Counted from the stretch's first letter, positions 35,840-44,785 are shown. The stretch: DNA of 64,000 bases from Clostridiaceae bacterium (GCA_020832135.1 JAFIFG010000123.1:1-64000); one strand, 5' to 3'. A program made the numbers and translations. The notes: generated from the letters alone by a model not told the origin.

Positions 35840-37093
35840 ATGATGCATGTTATTATTCACAGAGGAAGTCATCAAATAGGAGGTAGTTGCATAGAGGTTT
35901 TCTCTGATAAAACAAGAATTATACTGGATATAGGCGAGGAATTGCCAGATTTGGAAGGAAGTAAACCAAAGGTGGCAGTTCCTCCAAATGTAGGAGGACT
36001 TTTTAAGGATGAAGAAAAAAAGATTGATGCTGTTTTCATTTCTCATGGGCATGAGGATCACATAGGATTAATACAAAATATACATTTGACTATTCCTGTA
36101 TTCATTGGAGAAAAAGCATTCAGGATCTATAATATAACGTCAAGATTTACTGGTGGCAAGATAATAAGTAATCCTACCTATCAGTTTCAAAGTGGAAGAG
36201 AAATTATTATTGGAGATCTTAGCATCACCCCTTATTTAGTGGACCATTCGGGCTTTGATGCATATGCCTTCTTAATAAAACATGATAATAAGTACATAGT
36301 TTATACCGGGGACTTTAGATGTCATGGAAGAAAGAAAAAGGCTACAGAATATTTTATAGCTAATTTACCAAATAATATTGATTTATTGATGGTAGAAGGA
36401 ACTATGATGAATAGAATGAAAGAACAGGTAGAAACTGAGGAAGAGATAGAGGGTAAGGCCTATGACTTTATAAAATCCAAAGCCAACCCAGTATTTGTAC
36501 TGCAATCCTCCACCAATATTGATAGACTAGTTAGTATGTATCGAGCCGCTAAAAAAAGCAGACGTATGTTTGTAATAGACATATTTACAGCCCACATTGT
36601 ATCACAGCTAGATAATAGCATTCCCAAACCAGGTCAATTTAAGGATATAAGGGTTTTTTATCCCTACCACCTTACCCAAAGGATGTTTCAAGAGCCGGGT
36701 GGCGATATTCTAATGAAGGAATTTAACCGTTACTGGATTTCCAGAAAAGAGCTTAGCCAGAGAAAAAATTATTGTATGTTAATCAGAGATTCTATGTTAT
36801 CTGATTTACAGCATATAGAAAATTTAAAGGAATCAGGTTTTATTTACTCTATTTGGAGTGGCTATAAAAGGCAAGAAAGAATGGCAAAAATATTAAACTA
36901 TGCAAAATCAATTAATATGGAAATTATGGACATTCATACCAGTGGACATGCTTGTATAGATTCACTACAGAGGATTATTCATGGTAATAGGCCTAAAAAA
37001 ATAATACCGATTCATACGGAAGCATCACAGTTATTTGTCGAGAAATTTGAGGGAGTATATATTCCACAAGATGGAGAAGTAATATCAATTTAA
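35840..37093 (+). CDS. Metallo-beta-lactamase-fold hydrolase, RNase J/beta-CASP-like
   Basis: A 417 aa zinc hydrolase. The first metal motif is SHGHEDHIGL (about residues 70-79), then VDHSGFDAYAF and YTGDFRCHGR, and the end PIHTEASQLFVEKF resembles the C-terminal motif of RNase J/beta-CASP nucleases. It is shorter than RNase J and lacks the clear full set, so substrate (RNA or a small molecule) is uncertain. It starts nine bases after the WG-repeat gene. Confidence 0.8.
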   Translation: MMHVIIHRGSHQIGGSCIEVFSDKTRIILDIGEELPDLEGSKPKVAVPPNVGGLFKDEEKKIDAVFISHGHEDHIGLIQNIHLTIPVFIGEKAFRIYNITSRFTGGKIISNPTYQFQSGREIIIGDLSITPYLVDHSGFDAYAFLIKHDNKYIVYTGDFRCHGRKKKATEYFIANLPNNIDLLMVEGTMMNRMKEQVETEEEIEGKAYDFIKSKANPVFVLQSSTNIDRLVSMYRAAKKSRRMFVIDIFTAHIVSQLDNSIPKPGQFKDIRVFYPYHLTQRMFQEPGGDILMKEFNRYWISRKELSQRKNYCMLIRDSMLSDLQHIENLKESGFIYSIWSGYKRQERMAKILNYAKSINMEIMDIHTSGHACIDSLQRIIHGNRPKKIIPIHTEASQLFVEKFEGVYIPQDGEVISI

Positions 37094-37226
37094 GCCATAG
37101 GAAAAAGGAATAAGCATCTCAACAAACGTATTTAAAGGTTTTCTTACCAATATGTAGAAGATTACACTAACATATTAAATGGGAAATTCAAAAGGTTAAA
37201 GAATAAAATTAGAGAGGAAGATTATT

Positions 37227-37610
37227 ATGACAAGAAAGGCATTTGCTGCTGAAGGTGCTGTTGCCATTGGTCCATATTCTCATGCTATTGAAACTGGTGA
37301 TTTAATTTATCTTTCTGGACAGACACCTATAGACTCAAATACTGGGAAACTAGTTGAGGGTGATATAGCTACACAAACTGAACAATGTTTTAAGAATTTA
37401 TTTGAGGTGCTTAAGACGGCGGGAGTAACACCAGATGCTGTAGTAAAGGTTAATGTTTTTCTAACGGATATGAAGGACTTTGAGAGTATGAATTCTGTTT
37501 ACTTAAAGCAGTTTACGGAGCCTTATCCAGCACGGACTACTATTGGTGTTGCAGCACTACCCCTTGGTGCAAAAGTTGAAATAGAGATGATTGCAGAAGG
37601 TCCAAAGTAG
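37227..37610 (+). CDS. ridA: RidA/YjgF-family imine deaminase
   Basis: Small soluble deaminase (127 aa) that hydrolyses reactive enamine/imine intermediates from PLP enzymes. The start reads AAEGAVAIGPYSHAIE; the conserved C-terminal block YPARTTIGVAALPLGAKVEIEMIA contains the arginine that binds the substrate carboxylate (Arg105 in E. coli numbering). AGAGGAAG precedes ATG 37227. It stands alone. Confidence 0.95.
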   Translation: MTRKAFAAEGAVAIGPYSHAIETGDLIYLSGQTPIDSNTGKLVEGDIATQTEQCFKNLFEVLKTAGVTPDAVVKVNVFLTDMKDFESMNSVYLKQFTEPYPARTTIGVAALPLGAKVEIEMIAEGPK

Positions 37611-37655
37611 AAATAATAAATACCTTCCCTTAGACCCATCAGCTGTTTTGGTTAA

Positions 37656-37690
37656 AAGTCTGTATTCCCAATGGATACGGGCTTCTTTTG
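37656..37690 (+). terminator. Terminator after ridA, twin of the tRNA-Pro terminator
   Basis: GTCTGTATTC and GGATACGGGC form a ten-base stem around CCAAT, followed by TTCTTTT. The core is nearly the same as the hairpin at 26920-26942. Confidence 0.75.
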
Positions 37691-37872
37691 CAGTTCGGGT
37701 AATACATGGCAGCAAGTATCTAAAATAATAGGAACCTTGGTGCAGGGATTTATTCCTTTATATAGAAGTAAACAATAGAATTAAAAAGGAATTCATATGC
37801 TTTTATATTATAGGGTGTTTTAGTATTGTATTTCATTAAAAATACGATGCCACAAATTCGGAGGAGATTATT

Positions 37873-38865
37873 ATGAAAAAAGATCATACTCAAAAGAAGA
37901 TTACTAATAATACCTATCATAGGAATGAATCAGAGCTTAATAGAATTCTGATTATTAATACGATCATGAACAACTCACAGGATACAATTTATTTCAAAGA
38001 TAGAAAATCTACCTTTCTTTTAAGCAGTAAGGCACATGCAGCATTATTTAGTATTGATAACCCTTCAGAGGTTATAGGGAAAAGTGATTTTGATTATTTC
38101 CCTGAATATTTTGCGAAGGATGCTTATAGGGATGAACAAAAAATAATGGCGACGGGTGAGCCGATTATAGGTAGAGTTGAAAAATTAATTAAACCAGATG
38201 GTGGTGTCATGTGGCTTTCAGCTTCTAAATATCCACTGTATGATGCTGAAGGAAAGATTATTGGTACTTGGGGTACCTCTAGAGATATCACATCTTTGAA
38301 AAACACTGAAAAAGAGTTGGTTCAGCTTAATAAGCAGCTAGAAGAAGCAAATAGACAACTCAGAATTTTATCAGCCGTAGATAATCTTTCTGGTCTATAT
38401 AATCATAGACATTTCTTTGAAGAATTAAATAAAACATTTGATCTTTATATAAGACAAAAAGAGAAAGGAAATAATAATATCTTCTCTGTTATTTTATTTG
38501 ACATAGATAATTTCAAAATTATAAATGATACATATGGTCATCTAACAGGTGATTTGGCAATTAGACATATAGGAGAAATTATGAAAAAAAATACTCCCTC
38601 CACTGATAATTGTTTTAGATACGGTGGGGATGAATTTGCAATATTACTACTAGACACGGATGTTGAAGATGCAAGAAAAATTGCAGAAAAGATACGTATG
38701 ACCATAGAAAGGACATCTATTTCACCCCAGTATAGTGAATTAAAGATTACTGTCAGTGTAGGTGTGACCTCTAGCTGCGAAGCTAAAAGTGTTAACGATT
38801 TATTTCAAAAGTCTGATGAGAAACTTTATTATTCCAAAAATACAGGTAAAAATATGGTGACTTAA
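37873..38865 (+). CDS. PAS-GGDEF diguanylate cyclase
   Basis: A 330 aa cytoplasmic protein with an N-terminal PAS domain (about 30-145, ending with the PAC-type WGTSRDIT), a coiled-coil linker (about 150-175) and a GGDEF domain with the active-site motif RYGGDEFAILL (GGDEF at residues 251-255), so catalytic synthesis of cyclic di-GMP is likely. The RxxD inhibitory site expected five residues before GGDEF is absent. No membrane helix is seen. AGGAG precedes ATG 37873. Confidence 0.93.
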   Translation: MKKDHTQKKITNNTYHRNESELNRILIINTIMNNSQDTIYFKDRKSTFLLSSKAHAALFSIDNPSEVIGKSDFDYFPEYFAKDAYRDEQKIMATGEPIIGRVEKLIKPDGGVMWLSASKYPLYDAEGKIIGTWGTSRDITSLKNTEKELVQLNKQLEEANRQLRILSAVDNLSGLYNHRHFFEELNKTFDLYIRQKEKGNNNIFSVILFDIDNFKIINDTYGHLTGDLAIRHIGEIMKKNTPSTDNCFRYGGDEFAILLLDTDVEDARKIAEKIRMTIERTSISPQYSELKITVSVGVTSSCEAKSVNDLFQKSDEKLYYSKNTGKNMVT

Positions 38866-38879
38866 AGGACTATTTATCC

Positions 38880-38922
38880 ACCACCTCTTCCTTACTCATG
38901 TTGGGAAAGGGGTTTTTTCTTT
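38880..38922 (+). terminator. Terminator after the GGDEF gene
   Basis: CCACCTCTTCC and GGGAAAGGGG pair imperfectly with a loop of about 11 bases, followed by TTTTTTC. Confidence 0.5.
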
Positions 38923-38927
38923 CTACA

Positions 38928-39064
38928 AGAAATATAGATAAAACGAGACTTAATTCAGAGGGAGTTTTTACCCCTCTGAATTGTAGCCGAGTTTACTTCG
39001 AGGATGTAGTGCTTGATCTCCCACTTACGGAAGTGGGAGTCTTAGCAATACACCGAAGGATAAA
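38928..39064 (+). repeat. Structured interspersed repeat, copy 1 (137 bp)
   Basis: It is nearly identical to a second copy at 43106-43240. Parts: lead AAAACGAGACTTAATT; hairpin 1 TTCAGAGGG/CCCTCTGAA; a conserved unpaired stretch TGTAGCCGAGTTTACTTCGA; then a long hairpin, outer stem TGTAGTGCT/AGCAATACA (one mismatch) and inner stem CTCCCACTT/AAGTGGGAG with loop ACGG. Hairpin-rich non-coding repeats of this type are often IS200/IS605-derived non-autonomous elements, or mobile structured RNAs. Confidence 0.8.
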
Positions 39065-39128
39065 ATAAAAAAAATGAACTTTTTTCTTACATAAATACTC
39101 TTATAGGTAGCAAAGGAGGTTTAAAGAG

Positions 39129-39647
39129 GTGAAGACCATAGAACTAGTAAAGAAAGCTAAAGCAGGGGACAAGGATGCATTAGTAAAGTTAATCATGAAT
39201 AAAAAACAAGAGTATTATAAGCTAGCATATACTTATACTCAAGATCGAGAAGATGCTCTGGATGCTTTAGAAGATACAATTGTTATCCTTTATGAAAAAA
39301 TAAAAACACTGAAAAACGAAGAGGTATTTGACAGCTGGAGCAAAACCATATTGGTGAATAGATGCAAATATTTACTAAGAAAAAGAAAAAAATTAATATA
39401 TCTAGAGGAGCAGGAAGTACCCGATGAAAAAGATATGATTAAAAATCGTGAGGAAGCTATTGATTTAGAAAAAGAATTAAAGAAATTAAATCTAAATCAA
39501 CAGGAGACCATTAGGCTCAGGTATTATATGGATTATGATTATGAAACTATTGCTAAGTTGACTAACACTCCCTTAGGAACGGTGAAGTCAAGAATTAACA
39601 CAGGTATTGAAAAGTTAAAAACAGCATTAGGAGGTGCTAAAAAATGA
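39129..39647 (+). CDS. ECF-type RNA polymerase sigma factor
   Basis: A 172 aa sigma-70 family factor with only regions 2 and 4. Region 2 includes AYTYTQDREDALDALEDT and FDSWSKTILVNRCKYLLR; region 4 has LNQQETIRLRYYMDYDYETIAKLTNTPLGTVKSRI. GTG 39129 lies behind AAAGGAGG. The gene overlaps its anti-sigma partner by four bases. It is immediately downstream of repeat copy 1, so that element lies in its upstream region. Confidence 0.95.
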   Translation: MKTIELVKKAKAGDKDALVKLIMNKKQEYYKLAYTYTQDREDALDALEDTIVILYEKIKTLKNEEVFDSWSKTILVNRCKYLLRKRKKLIYLEEQEVPDEKDMIKNREEAIDLEKELKKLNLNQQETIRLRYYMDYDYETIAKLTNTPLGTVKSRINTGIEKLKTALGGAKK

Positions 39648-40951
39648 TAAACATAGAAAAAATGCTACAGGAAAAGAAAAAAGACTATGATAACATAGAG
39701 GCACCAGAAGAGATGGAGGAAAGATTAAGAGGTGCATTAAGAGATCAGAAGCCTAAGGTCAGATTGAGATGGAATAGTAGGGTTTTAGCAGCAGTACTGA
39801 TCATGTTTATCTTTGTGGGCTACCATTTTGATACCTTTGCCTATTATAGTAAAAGGATTGTTGGGTATGATGGAGTTATGTCTGACAGCTTAAAGGATTT
39901 AAATCAATTAGGTTCAGGACAAGAGATTAACAAATCCTATACCTTTAAAAATGGTGTAGAGATGAAGTTAGATGCCATCATAGTGGATGACAATCAAATG
40001 ATAGCATTTTATAGGATAAAGGATCCAAATAAAATCATGGGGCAGCATAGTCCTTCGGTGGAATTCAAAGGGTTTTTAAGGAGCTATAGAATGAGAAGCG
40101 GTATGGGAGAGTATGTAGAGGATGATTATCAAGATGAAATGATCTATATGGCAAATTTTGAAACTCCTGGAATATGGGAAAGAAGACTTGATTTTAGCTT
40201 CAGTCTTAGGGGTGACAGCTTCTATGAAGAAGGAACAATCCCCTTTACTCTAAATAGAAATAAGGCTATGGGCCATAGTATAAAGCAGAAATTAAATCAT
40301 AAGGTGGTAGTAGAAAATATAGAAGTTTACTTTAATAGAATTGTAGCTACACCCACCCAGACCTTGATAGAAGGAAGTATGGGAAATCGTGTGGAGCTAT
40401 TAAGACAAGAAATGGAAGGGAGTCAAAAACGAATATCTAATATTGATGTAAGGCTTTTAGCAGATGGCAAAGAGATAGCAAGCCAAGGATGGGGCATAAG
40501 TACCAGCATGAAAGGGATTACCTTTGATGCCATATTTGAACCCCTACCACTGGATGTAGAGAAGTTAGAAATTCAGTTACTGGGATTATCCATAATGCAA
40601 CGACCTAACCTGATAATAGATATAACTAACAATACATTACCCCAGAGCATTAAATTTGACAATCAAGAAATAAAAATAGAAAATGTGGAAGTTATAAATG
40701 GTAATACCCATATAACAGTTGAAACAGAAGAAAGCATGCTTTTATTAGATGTAGCTTTATCTGGGAAAGATGAAAAATTGAGATTTAGAGAAACCAGTCC
40801 CCTAGACTATGATAAAAAACTAGATGGAACTATCACCTATTCAAGAGTCATTATCTTTGAAGGAGAAGGGGAAGATCTGCAATTAACAATAGGAACGATT
40901 GTTTATACAGCGGAGTTAGAAGATGTAATCCTTCCTATAGATATAAAATAA
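39644..40951 (+). CDS. Anti-sigma factor, DUF4179 type
   Basis: A 435 aa membrane protein: cytoplasmic N-terminus (about 1-45) to bind the sigma factor, one membrane helix (about 46-64, VLAAVLIMFIFVGYHF), and a large extracytoplasmic part with DUF4179 (about 65-170: SKRIVGYDGVMSDSL, then GVEMKLDAIIVDDNQMIAFY). This pair is common in Clostridia. The signal that releases the sigma factor is unknown. It overlaps the sigma gene, so translation is coupled. Confidence 0.9.
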   Translation: MINIEKMLQEKKKDYDNIEAPEEMEERLRGALRDQKPKVRLRWNSRVLAAVLIMFIFVGYHFDTFAYYSKRIVGYDGVMSDSLKDLNQLGSGQEINKSYTFKNGVEMKLDAIIVDDNQMIAFYRIKDPNKIMGQHSPSVEFKGFLRSYRMRSGMGEYVEDDYQDEMIYMANFETPGIWERRLDFSFSLRGDSFYEEGTIPFTLNRNKAMGHSIKQKLNHKVVVENIEVYFNRIVATPTQTLIEGSMGNRVELLRQEMEGSQKRISNIDVRLLADGKEIASQGWGISTSMKGITFDAIFEPLPLDVEKLEIQLLGLSIMQRPNLIIDITNNTLPQSIKFDNQEIKIENVEVINGNTHITVETEESMLLLDVALSGKDEKLRFRETSPLDYDKKLDGTITYSRVIIFEGEGEDLQLTIGTIVYTAELEDVILPIDIK

Positions 40952-41068
40952 AGACTGTTCATTCCTTTCTTTATCAGTATTAGATGATATCCAAGAGAAT
41001 AGAATGGGTATAGTGAAAATATGTAGCTATAGAACTGATTTAGAGATTACGAATAGGAGGCGGTTATA

Positions 41069-43045
41069 GTGTTAAAGGATATAGCAAATATAGTGAGGGG
41101 ATTATCAGCAGATGCAGTAGAGGAAGCTAAATCGGGACACCCTGGCTTGCCACTGGGTTGTGCTGAAATTGGGGCAGTATTATATGGGGATGTGATGAAG
41201 TATAATCCTGAAGATCCCCACTGGATCAATAGAGATCGGTTTGTTTTATCAGCAGGCCACGGTTCCATGCTATTATATTCCTACCTTCATCTAGCTAGTT
41301 ATGACTTATCAATGGAGGAATTAAAGAACTTTAGACAATTAAATGCTAAAACACCAGGACATCCAGAATACGAAGAAACAGCAGGTATTGATGCCACCAC
41401 AGGTCCATTAGGGCAGGGCTTCTCTAATGCAGTAGGTATGGCCTTAGCGGAAAGAATGTTGGCGGAAAAATATAATACAACAGAAAGTGAAGTCATCCAT
41501 CATTATACCTATACCCTACTGGGGGATGGTTGTATGATGGAGGGTATTACTTCTGAAGCTGCATCTTTAGCAGGACATTTGGGGCTAGGTAAATTAATAG
41601 CTATCTACGATGACAATAAAATTTCAATAGAGGGTAGTACGGAGCTTGCTTTTACAGAGTCGGTGGGGGACAGATTCAAAGCCTATGGATGGCATGTAAT
41701 AGATAGTATAGATGGGCATAGCGTAGACGAAATACGAGAAGCCATTAAAGAAGCACAACAAGAAGAAGACTTACCAACGTTAATTATAGCCAAAACACAT
41801 ATTGGCTATGGAGCACCAAACAAGCAAGATACAAATGCAGCCCATGGAGCACCCCTAGGGGAGGAAGAGATTGAAGAAATGAAAAAAGGACTGGGACTTC
41901 CTGTTCATGAGAAATTTTATGTATCAGAGGATGTTAAAGATTTTTTTGCTAAACGAAGGAAGGTTCTTATAGCAGAGTATGAGGCATGGCAGAAGGAGTT
42001 TAAAGGCTGGAGTGAAGCACATCCTGAACTAAAGGAAGCATGGGATGCCGCCTTTGGCTTAGAATTACCTAAGGACTTAAGAGAAAAAATTACAGGACTT
42101 GAGATTAGTACAAAAGCTGCCACAAGAAAGTCCTCTGGAGAAGTTCTTGCGACATTAGCTGATCATGTGCATTACTTAGTAGGTGGGTCAGCAGACTTGG
42201 CACCTTCAACCAATACCTACCTCGAGAAATATGGAGAAATAGGAAAACATAAATATGACGGACGAAACTTCCGTTTTGGTGTTAGGGAGCATGCCATGGG
42301 GGCAATTGCTAATGGTATTTCACTCCATAAGGGACTAAGACCTTTTTGTGCCACCTTCCTAGTTTTTACAGACTATATGCGGGCCTCCATAAGAATGGCT
42401 GCTTTAATGAAACAACCAGTTATTTATGTATTTACACATGATTCTATTTATGTTGGAGAAGATGGTCCAACACACCAACCTGTTGAGCATATAGAAGCTT
42501 TACGTTTAATACCTAATTTAAAGGTAATCAGACCAGCGGATGATGAAGAAACCAAGGAGGCTTGGTTACAAGCCATGGAGAATACAAGTGGACCCACTGC
42601 TTTAATTCTAACAAGACAAGGGTTACCCCATATTAAAAAAGAAACTAGTGTAACTCATATGAATAAAGGGGCCTATATAGTATCGAAAGAAAATGACAAA
42701 CTTGATGTAACCTTTATGGCAAGTGGTAGTGAAGTATCATTGGCTGTCGAGGTGGCGGAATTGTTAAGGGATAAGGGAAAGGGTGTCAGAGTAGTTTCTG
42801 TACCGGATAAAGATAAATTTCTAGAACAGGGGAAAGAGTATATTGATGAAGTATTAGGAGATGGAGATGCTTTACGGGTAGCCGTTGAAGCAGGTGTTGG
42901 TAGAGGCTGGTATCAGCTACTAGGTAATAAATCTCACTTGGTTAGTATAGAAACCTTTGGAGCCAGTGGCCCCGGTGAGAAAGTAGCAGAAAAATTTGGA
43001 TTTGTAGCCAAAGAAATTGAGGAAAAACTTTTGAAACAACTCTAA
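41069..43045 (+). CDS. tkt: Transketolase
   Basis: TPP enzyme of the pentose phosphate pathway, 658 aa in one chain. It has GHGSMLLYSYLHL, GPLGQGFSNAVGMA, the TPP motif GDGCMMEGITSEAASLAGH, and the central domain VREHAMGAIANGI and HDSIYVGEDGPTHQPVEH, all intact. GTG 41069 follows GGAGGCGG. It stands as a single gene, between the anti-sigma gene and repeat copy 2. Confidence 0.97.
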   Translation: MLKDIANIVRGLSADAVEEAKSGHPGLPLGCAEIGAVLYGDVMKYNPEDPHWINRDRFVLSAGHGSMLLYSYLHLASYDLSMEELKNFRQLNAKTPGHPEYEETAGIDATTGPLGQGFSNAVGMALAERMLAEKYNTTESEVIHHYTYTLLGDGCMMEGITSEAASLAGHLGLGKLIAIYDDNKISIEGSTELAFTESVGDRFKAYGWHVIDSIDGHSVDEIREAIKEAQQEEDLPTLIIAKTHIGYGAPNKQDTNAAHGAPLGEEEIEEMKKGLGLPVHEKFYVSEDVKDFFAKRRKVLIAEYEAWQKEFKGWSEAHPELKEAWDAAFGLELPKDLREKITGLEISTKAATRKSSGEVLATLADHVHYLVGGSADLAPSTNTYLEKYGEIGKHKYDGRNFRFGVREHAMGAIANGISLHKGLRPFCATFLVFTDYMRASIRMAALMKQPVIYVFTHDSIYVGEDGPTHQPVEHIEALRLIPNLKVIRPADDEETKEAWLQAMENTSGPTALILTRQGLPHIKKETSVTHMNKGAYIVSKENDKLDVTFMASGSEVSLAVEVAELLRDKGKGVRVVSVPDKDKFLEQGKEYIDEVLGDGDALRVAVEAGVGRGWYQLLGNKSHLVSIETFGASGPGEKVAEKFGFVAKEIEEKLLKQL

Positions 43046-43105
43046 GGGATAAAATAGGATAGCTTACAAATTGACACATAAGCAACATCCATATATAGTA
43101 GTTAT

Positions 43106-43240
43106 AGAAATATATAAAACGAGACTTAATTTAGAGGGAGTTTTTACCCCCTCTGAATTGTAGCCGAGTTTACTTCGAGGATGTAGTGCTTGATCTCCCA
43201 CTACGGAAGTGGGAGTCTTAGCAATACACCGAAGGATAAA
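43106..43240 (+). repeat. Structured interspersed repeat, copy 2 (135 bp)
   Basis: Second copy of the element at 38928-39064, same orientation. Differences concentrate in hairpin loops and spacing: hairpin 1 reads TTTAGAGGG with a longer C run, and the inner hairpin loses one T next to the loop (CTCCCACT). The conserved stretch TGTAGCCGAGTTTACTTCGA and the outer stem are identical. The element fills most of the 326-base gap between tkt and the oxidase gene; no gene is visible in the rest. Confidence 0.8.
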
Positions 43241-43371
43241 TATTTGTGAGATATTTTATTTTTTAGAGTATGTTTAAATTGGTTCTACTGTTATGAAGGA
43301 TGAAAACTCTATTTGATGGATAATAGTTGACTAATTAATTTAGACATCAAATTAATAGGAGGGTAAATGCA

Positions 43372-44391
43372 ATGAATTATGGAGAACTATTAGATAATGC
43401 CAGAAAGAAAATAGACAAACGATGCAAAGTCTGTAGAGAATGTAATGGGAAAGCATGTAGAGGAGAAGTACCAGGAGTTGGTGGAAAAGGATCAGGAAAA
43501 GGGTTTATTAGAAACTGGGAAAAACTAAATGAAGTTACAATTAATTTAGATACAATTGTATCTGAAAAAGAGATTCAAACAGAAATCCAGCTGTTTGGAA
43601 AATCCTTTAAATATCCTGTGTTTGCTGCGCCTATTGGTGCTGTAGCTCTTAATTATAGTGATGATTTAGATGATTTCACCTATTCCCAAGCTATAATAGA
43701 AGGATGTAAAAAAGCTGGTGTACTTGGTTTTACAGGTGATGGTGTAAAGGATGAATTTTATGATTTGCCATTACAGGTGATAGAAGAAAATGATGGATGC
43801 GGAATTCCCACCATTAAACCTTGGAAAAAAGAAGAAATAATAGCTAAGATTAAAAAAGCTGAAGCAAAGGGTGCTAGTGCTATAGCCATGGACGTAGATG
43901 CTGCGGGACTTGTAACTTTAGCTCTTTTAGGAAAACCAGTTGGAACAAAATCAGTAGAGGAACTAAAAGAAATTATCTCATCAACTGACCTTCCAGTTAT
44001 ATTAAAGGGTATCATGACAGTGGAAGGCGCTAAAAAAGCTTTAGAAACAGGAGCCTATGGCATTGTTGTATCGAATCATGGAGGTCGTGTGCTAGACCAT
44101 ACACCAGCAACCATAGAAGTTCTTCCTGGAATAGCTGAAGTCGTTAAAGGGAAAATGAAAATTTTTATTGATGGTGGTATTAGAAATGGTGTAGATATTT
44201 TTAAGGCTATTGCTCTTGGTGCAGATGCAGTTTTAATTGGAAGACCCTATGCAGTGATGGCCTACGGTGGTGGTGCTGAAGCTGTTCAACTATATACTGA
44301 AAAATTAGGAAATGAACTTAAGGAAACAATGATTATGACTGGATGTCATAAATTAGAGGATATTAATAAAGGATGTGTTTTTGTAGATTAA
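43372..44391 (+). CDS. FMN-dependent alpha-hydroxy-acid oxidase/dehydrogenase family protein
   Basis: A 339 aa TIM-barrel flavoprotein related to lactate oxidase and glycolate oxidase. The signature VSNHGGRVLDHTPATIEVLPGI contains the substrate/FMN His and Arg; the FMN phosphate loop is DGGIRNGVDIFKAIALGADAVLIGRP. The N-terminal 35 residues carry four cysteines (CKVCRECNGKAC) that may bind metal and are unusual for classic members. AGGAGGG precedes ATG 43372. The natural substrate is not clear from sequence. Confidence 0.88.
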   Translation: MNYGELLDNARKKIDKRCKVCRECNGKACRGEVPGVGGKGSGKGFIRNWEKLNEVTINLDTIVSEKEIQTEIQLFGKSFKYPVFAAPIGAVALNYSDDLDDFTYSQAIIEGCKKAGVLGFTGDGVKDEFYDLPLQVIEENDGCGIPTIKPWKKEEIIAKIKKAEAKGASAIAMDVDAAGLVTLALLGKPVGTKSVEELKEIISSTDLPVILKGIMTVEGAKKALETGAYGIVVSNHGGRVLDHTPATIEVLPGIAEVVKGKMKIFIDGGIRNGVDIFKAIALGADAVLIGRPYAVMAYGGGAEAVQLYTEKLGNELKETMIMTGCHKLEDINKGCVFVD

Positions 44392-44490
44392 GAAATTTTT
44401 CTTAACCTAGTAACAGCACCATTTTTTAGTTAGTTGCATACCTTATATTAAGGCTAGAGATAGTAAAATATTTAAAGGTAGGTGGAATTA

Positions 44491-44688
44491 ATGAGTGATG
44501 TTGCAGCGAAAGGCACAGGCATAGCTGGTTTATTTGGAGGCCAAAGTAGTTTGCTATTCTTCTTCTTGCTACTAGTTATTATCTTCTGTAACTGTGGTAT
44601 ATTTAGAGGATCTGGAGACAGCTTACTATTCTTCTTATTGTTATTAGTTGTATTATTTGGTGGAAGAGGATTATTTGGAGCCTTTTAA
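44491..44688 (+). CDS. Small hydrophobic protein with internal duplication
   Basis: A 65 aa protein with two tandem similar segments: SLLFFFLLLVIIFCNCGIF and SLLFFLLLLVVLFGGRGLF, each a membrane-type helix. The start ATG 44491 gives MSDVAAKGTGIAGLF behind AGGTAGGTGG; a GTG nine bases earlier overlaps that site. Similar tiny hydrophobic proteins are frequent in spore formers, often in spore layers, but I cannot assign a family. Confidence 0.7.
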   Translation: MSDVAAKGTGIAGLFGGQSSLLFFFLLLVIIFCNCGIFRGSGDSLLFFLLLLVVLFGGRGLFGAF

Positions 44689-44733
44689 AGGAGATAAAAG
44701 ATAAAAAAATTCTCTTTCTACATGGAGAACAAC

Positions 44734-44769
44734 AAAAAACCTTATAGTTTTTAAGCTATAGGGTTTTTT
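44734..44769. terminator. Bidirectional terminator between convergent genes
   Basis: AAAAAACCTTATAG pairs with CTATAGGGTTTTTT (one G-T) around a short loop; A and T arms serve both directions. Confidence 0.85.
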
Positions 44770-44785
44770 ACTGGTTATTTTTTTC

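Noticed and set aside
37611-37700. Degenerate tRNA gene upstream of the tRNA-like terminator after ridA
   Set aside because: No acceptor, D or T arm can be folded from the sequence before the hairpin; only the terminator resembles that of tRNA-Pro.
38928-39064. CRISPR array made of the hairpin repeat
   Set aside because: Only two copies exist, 4.2 kb apart, with genes between them, so there is no array of repeats and spacers.
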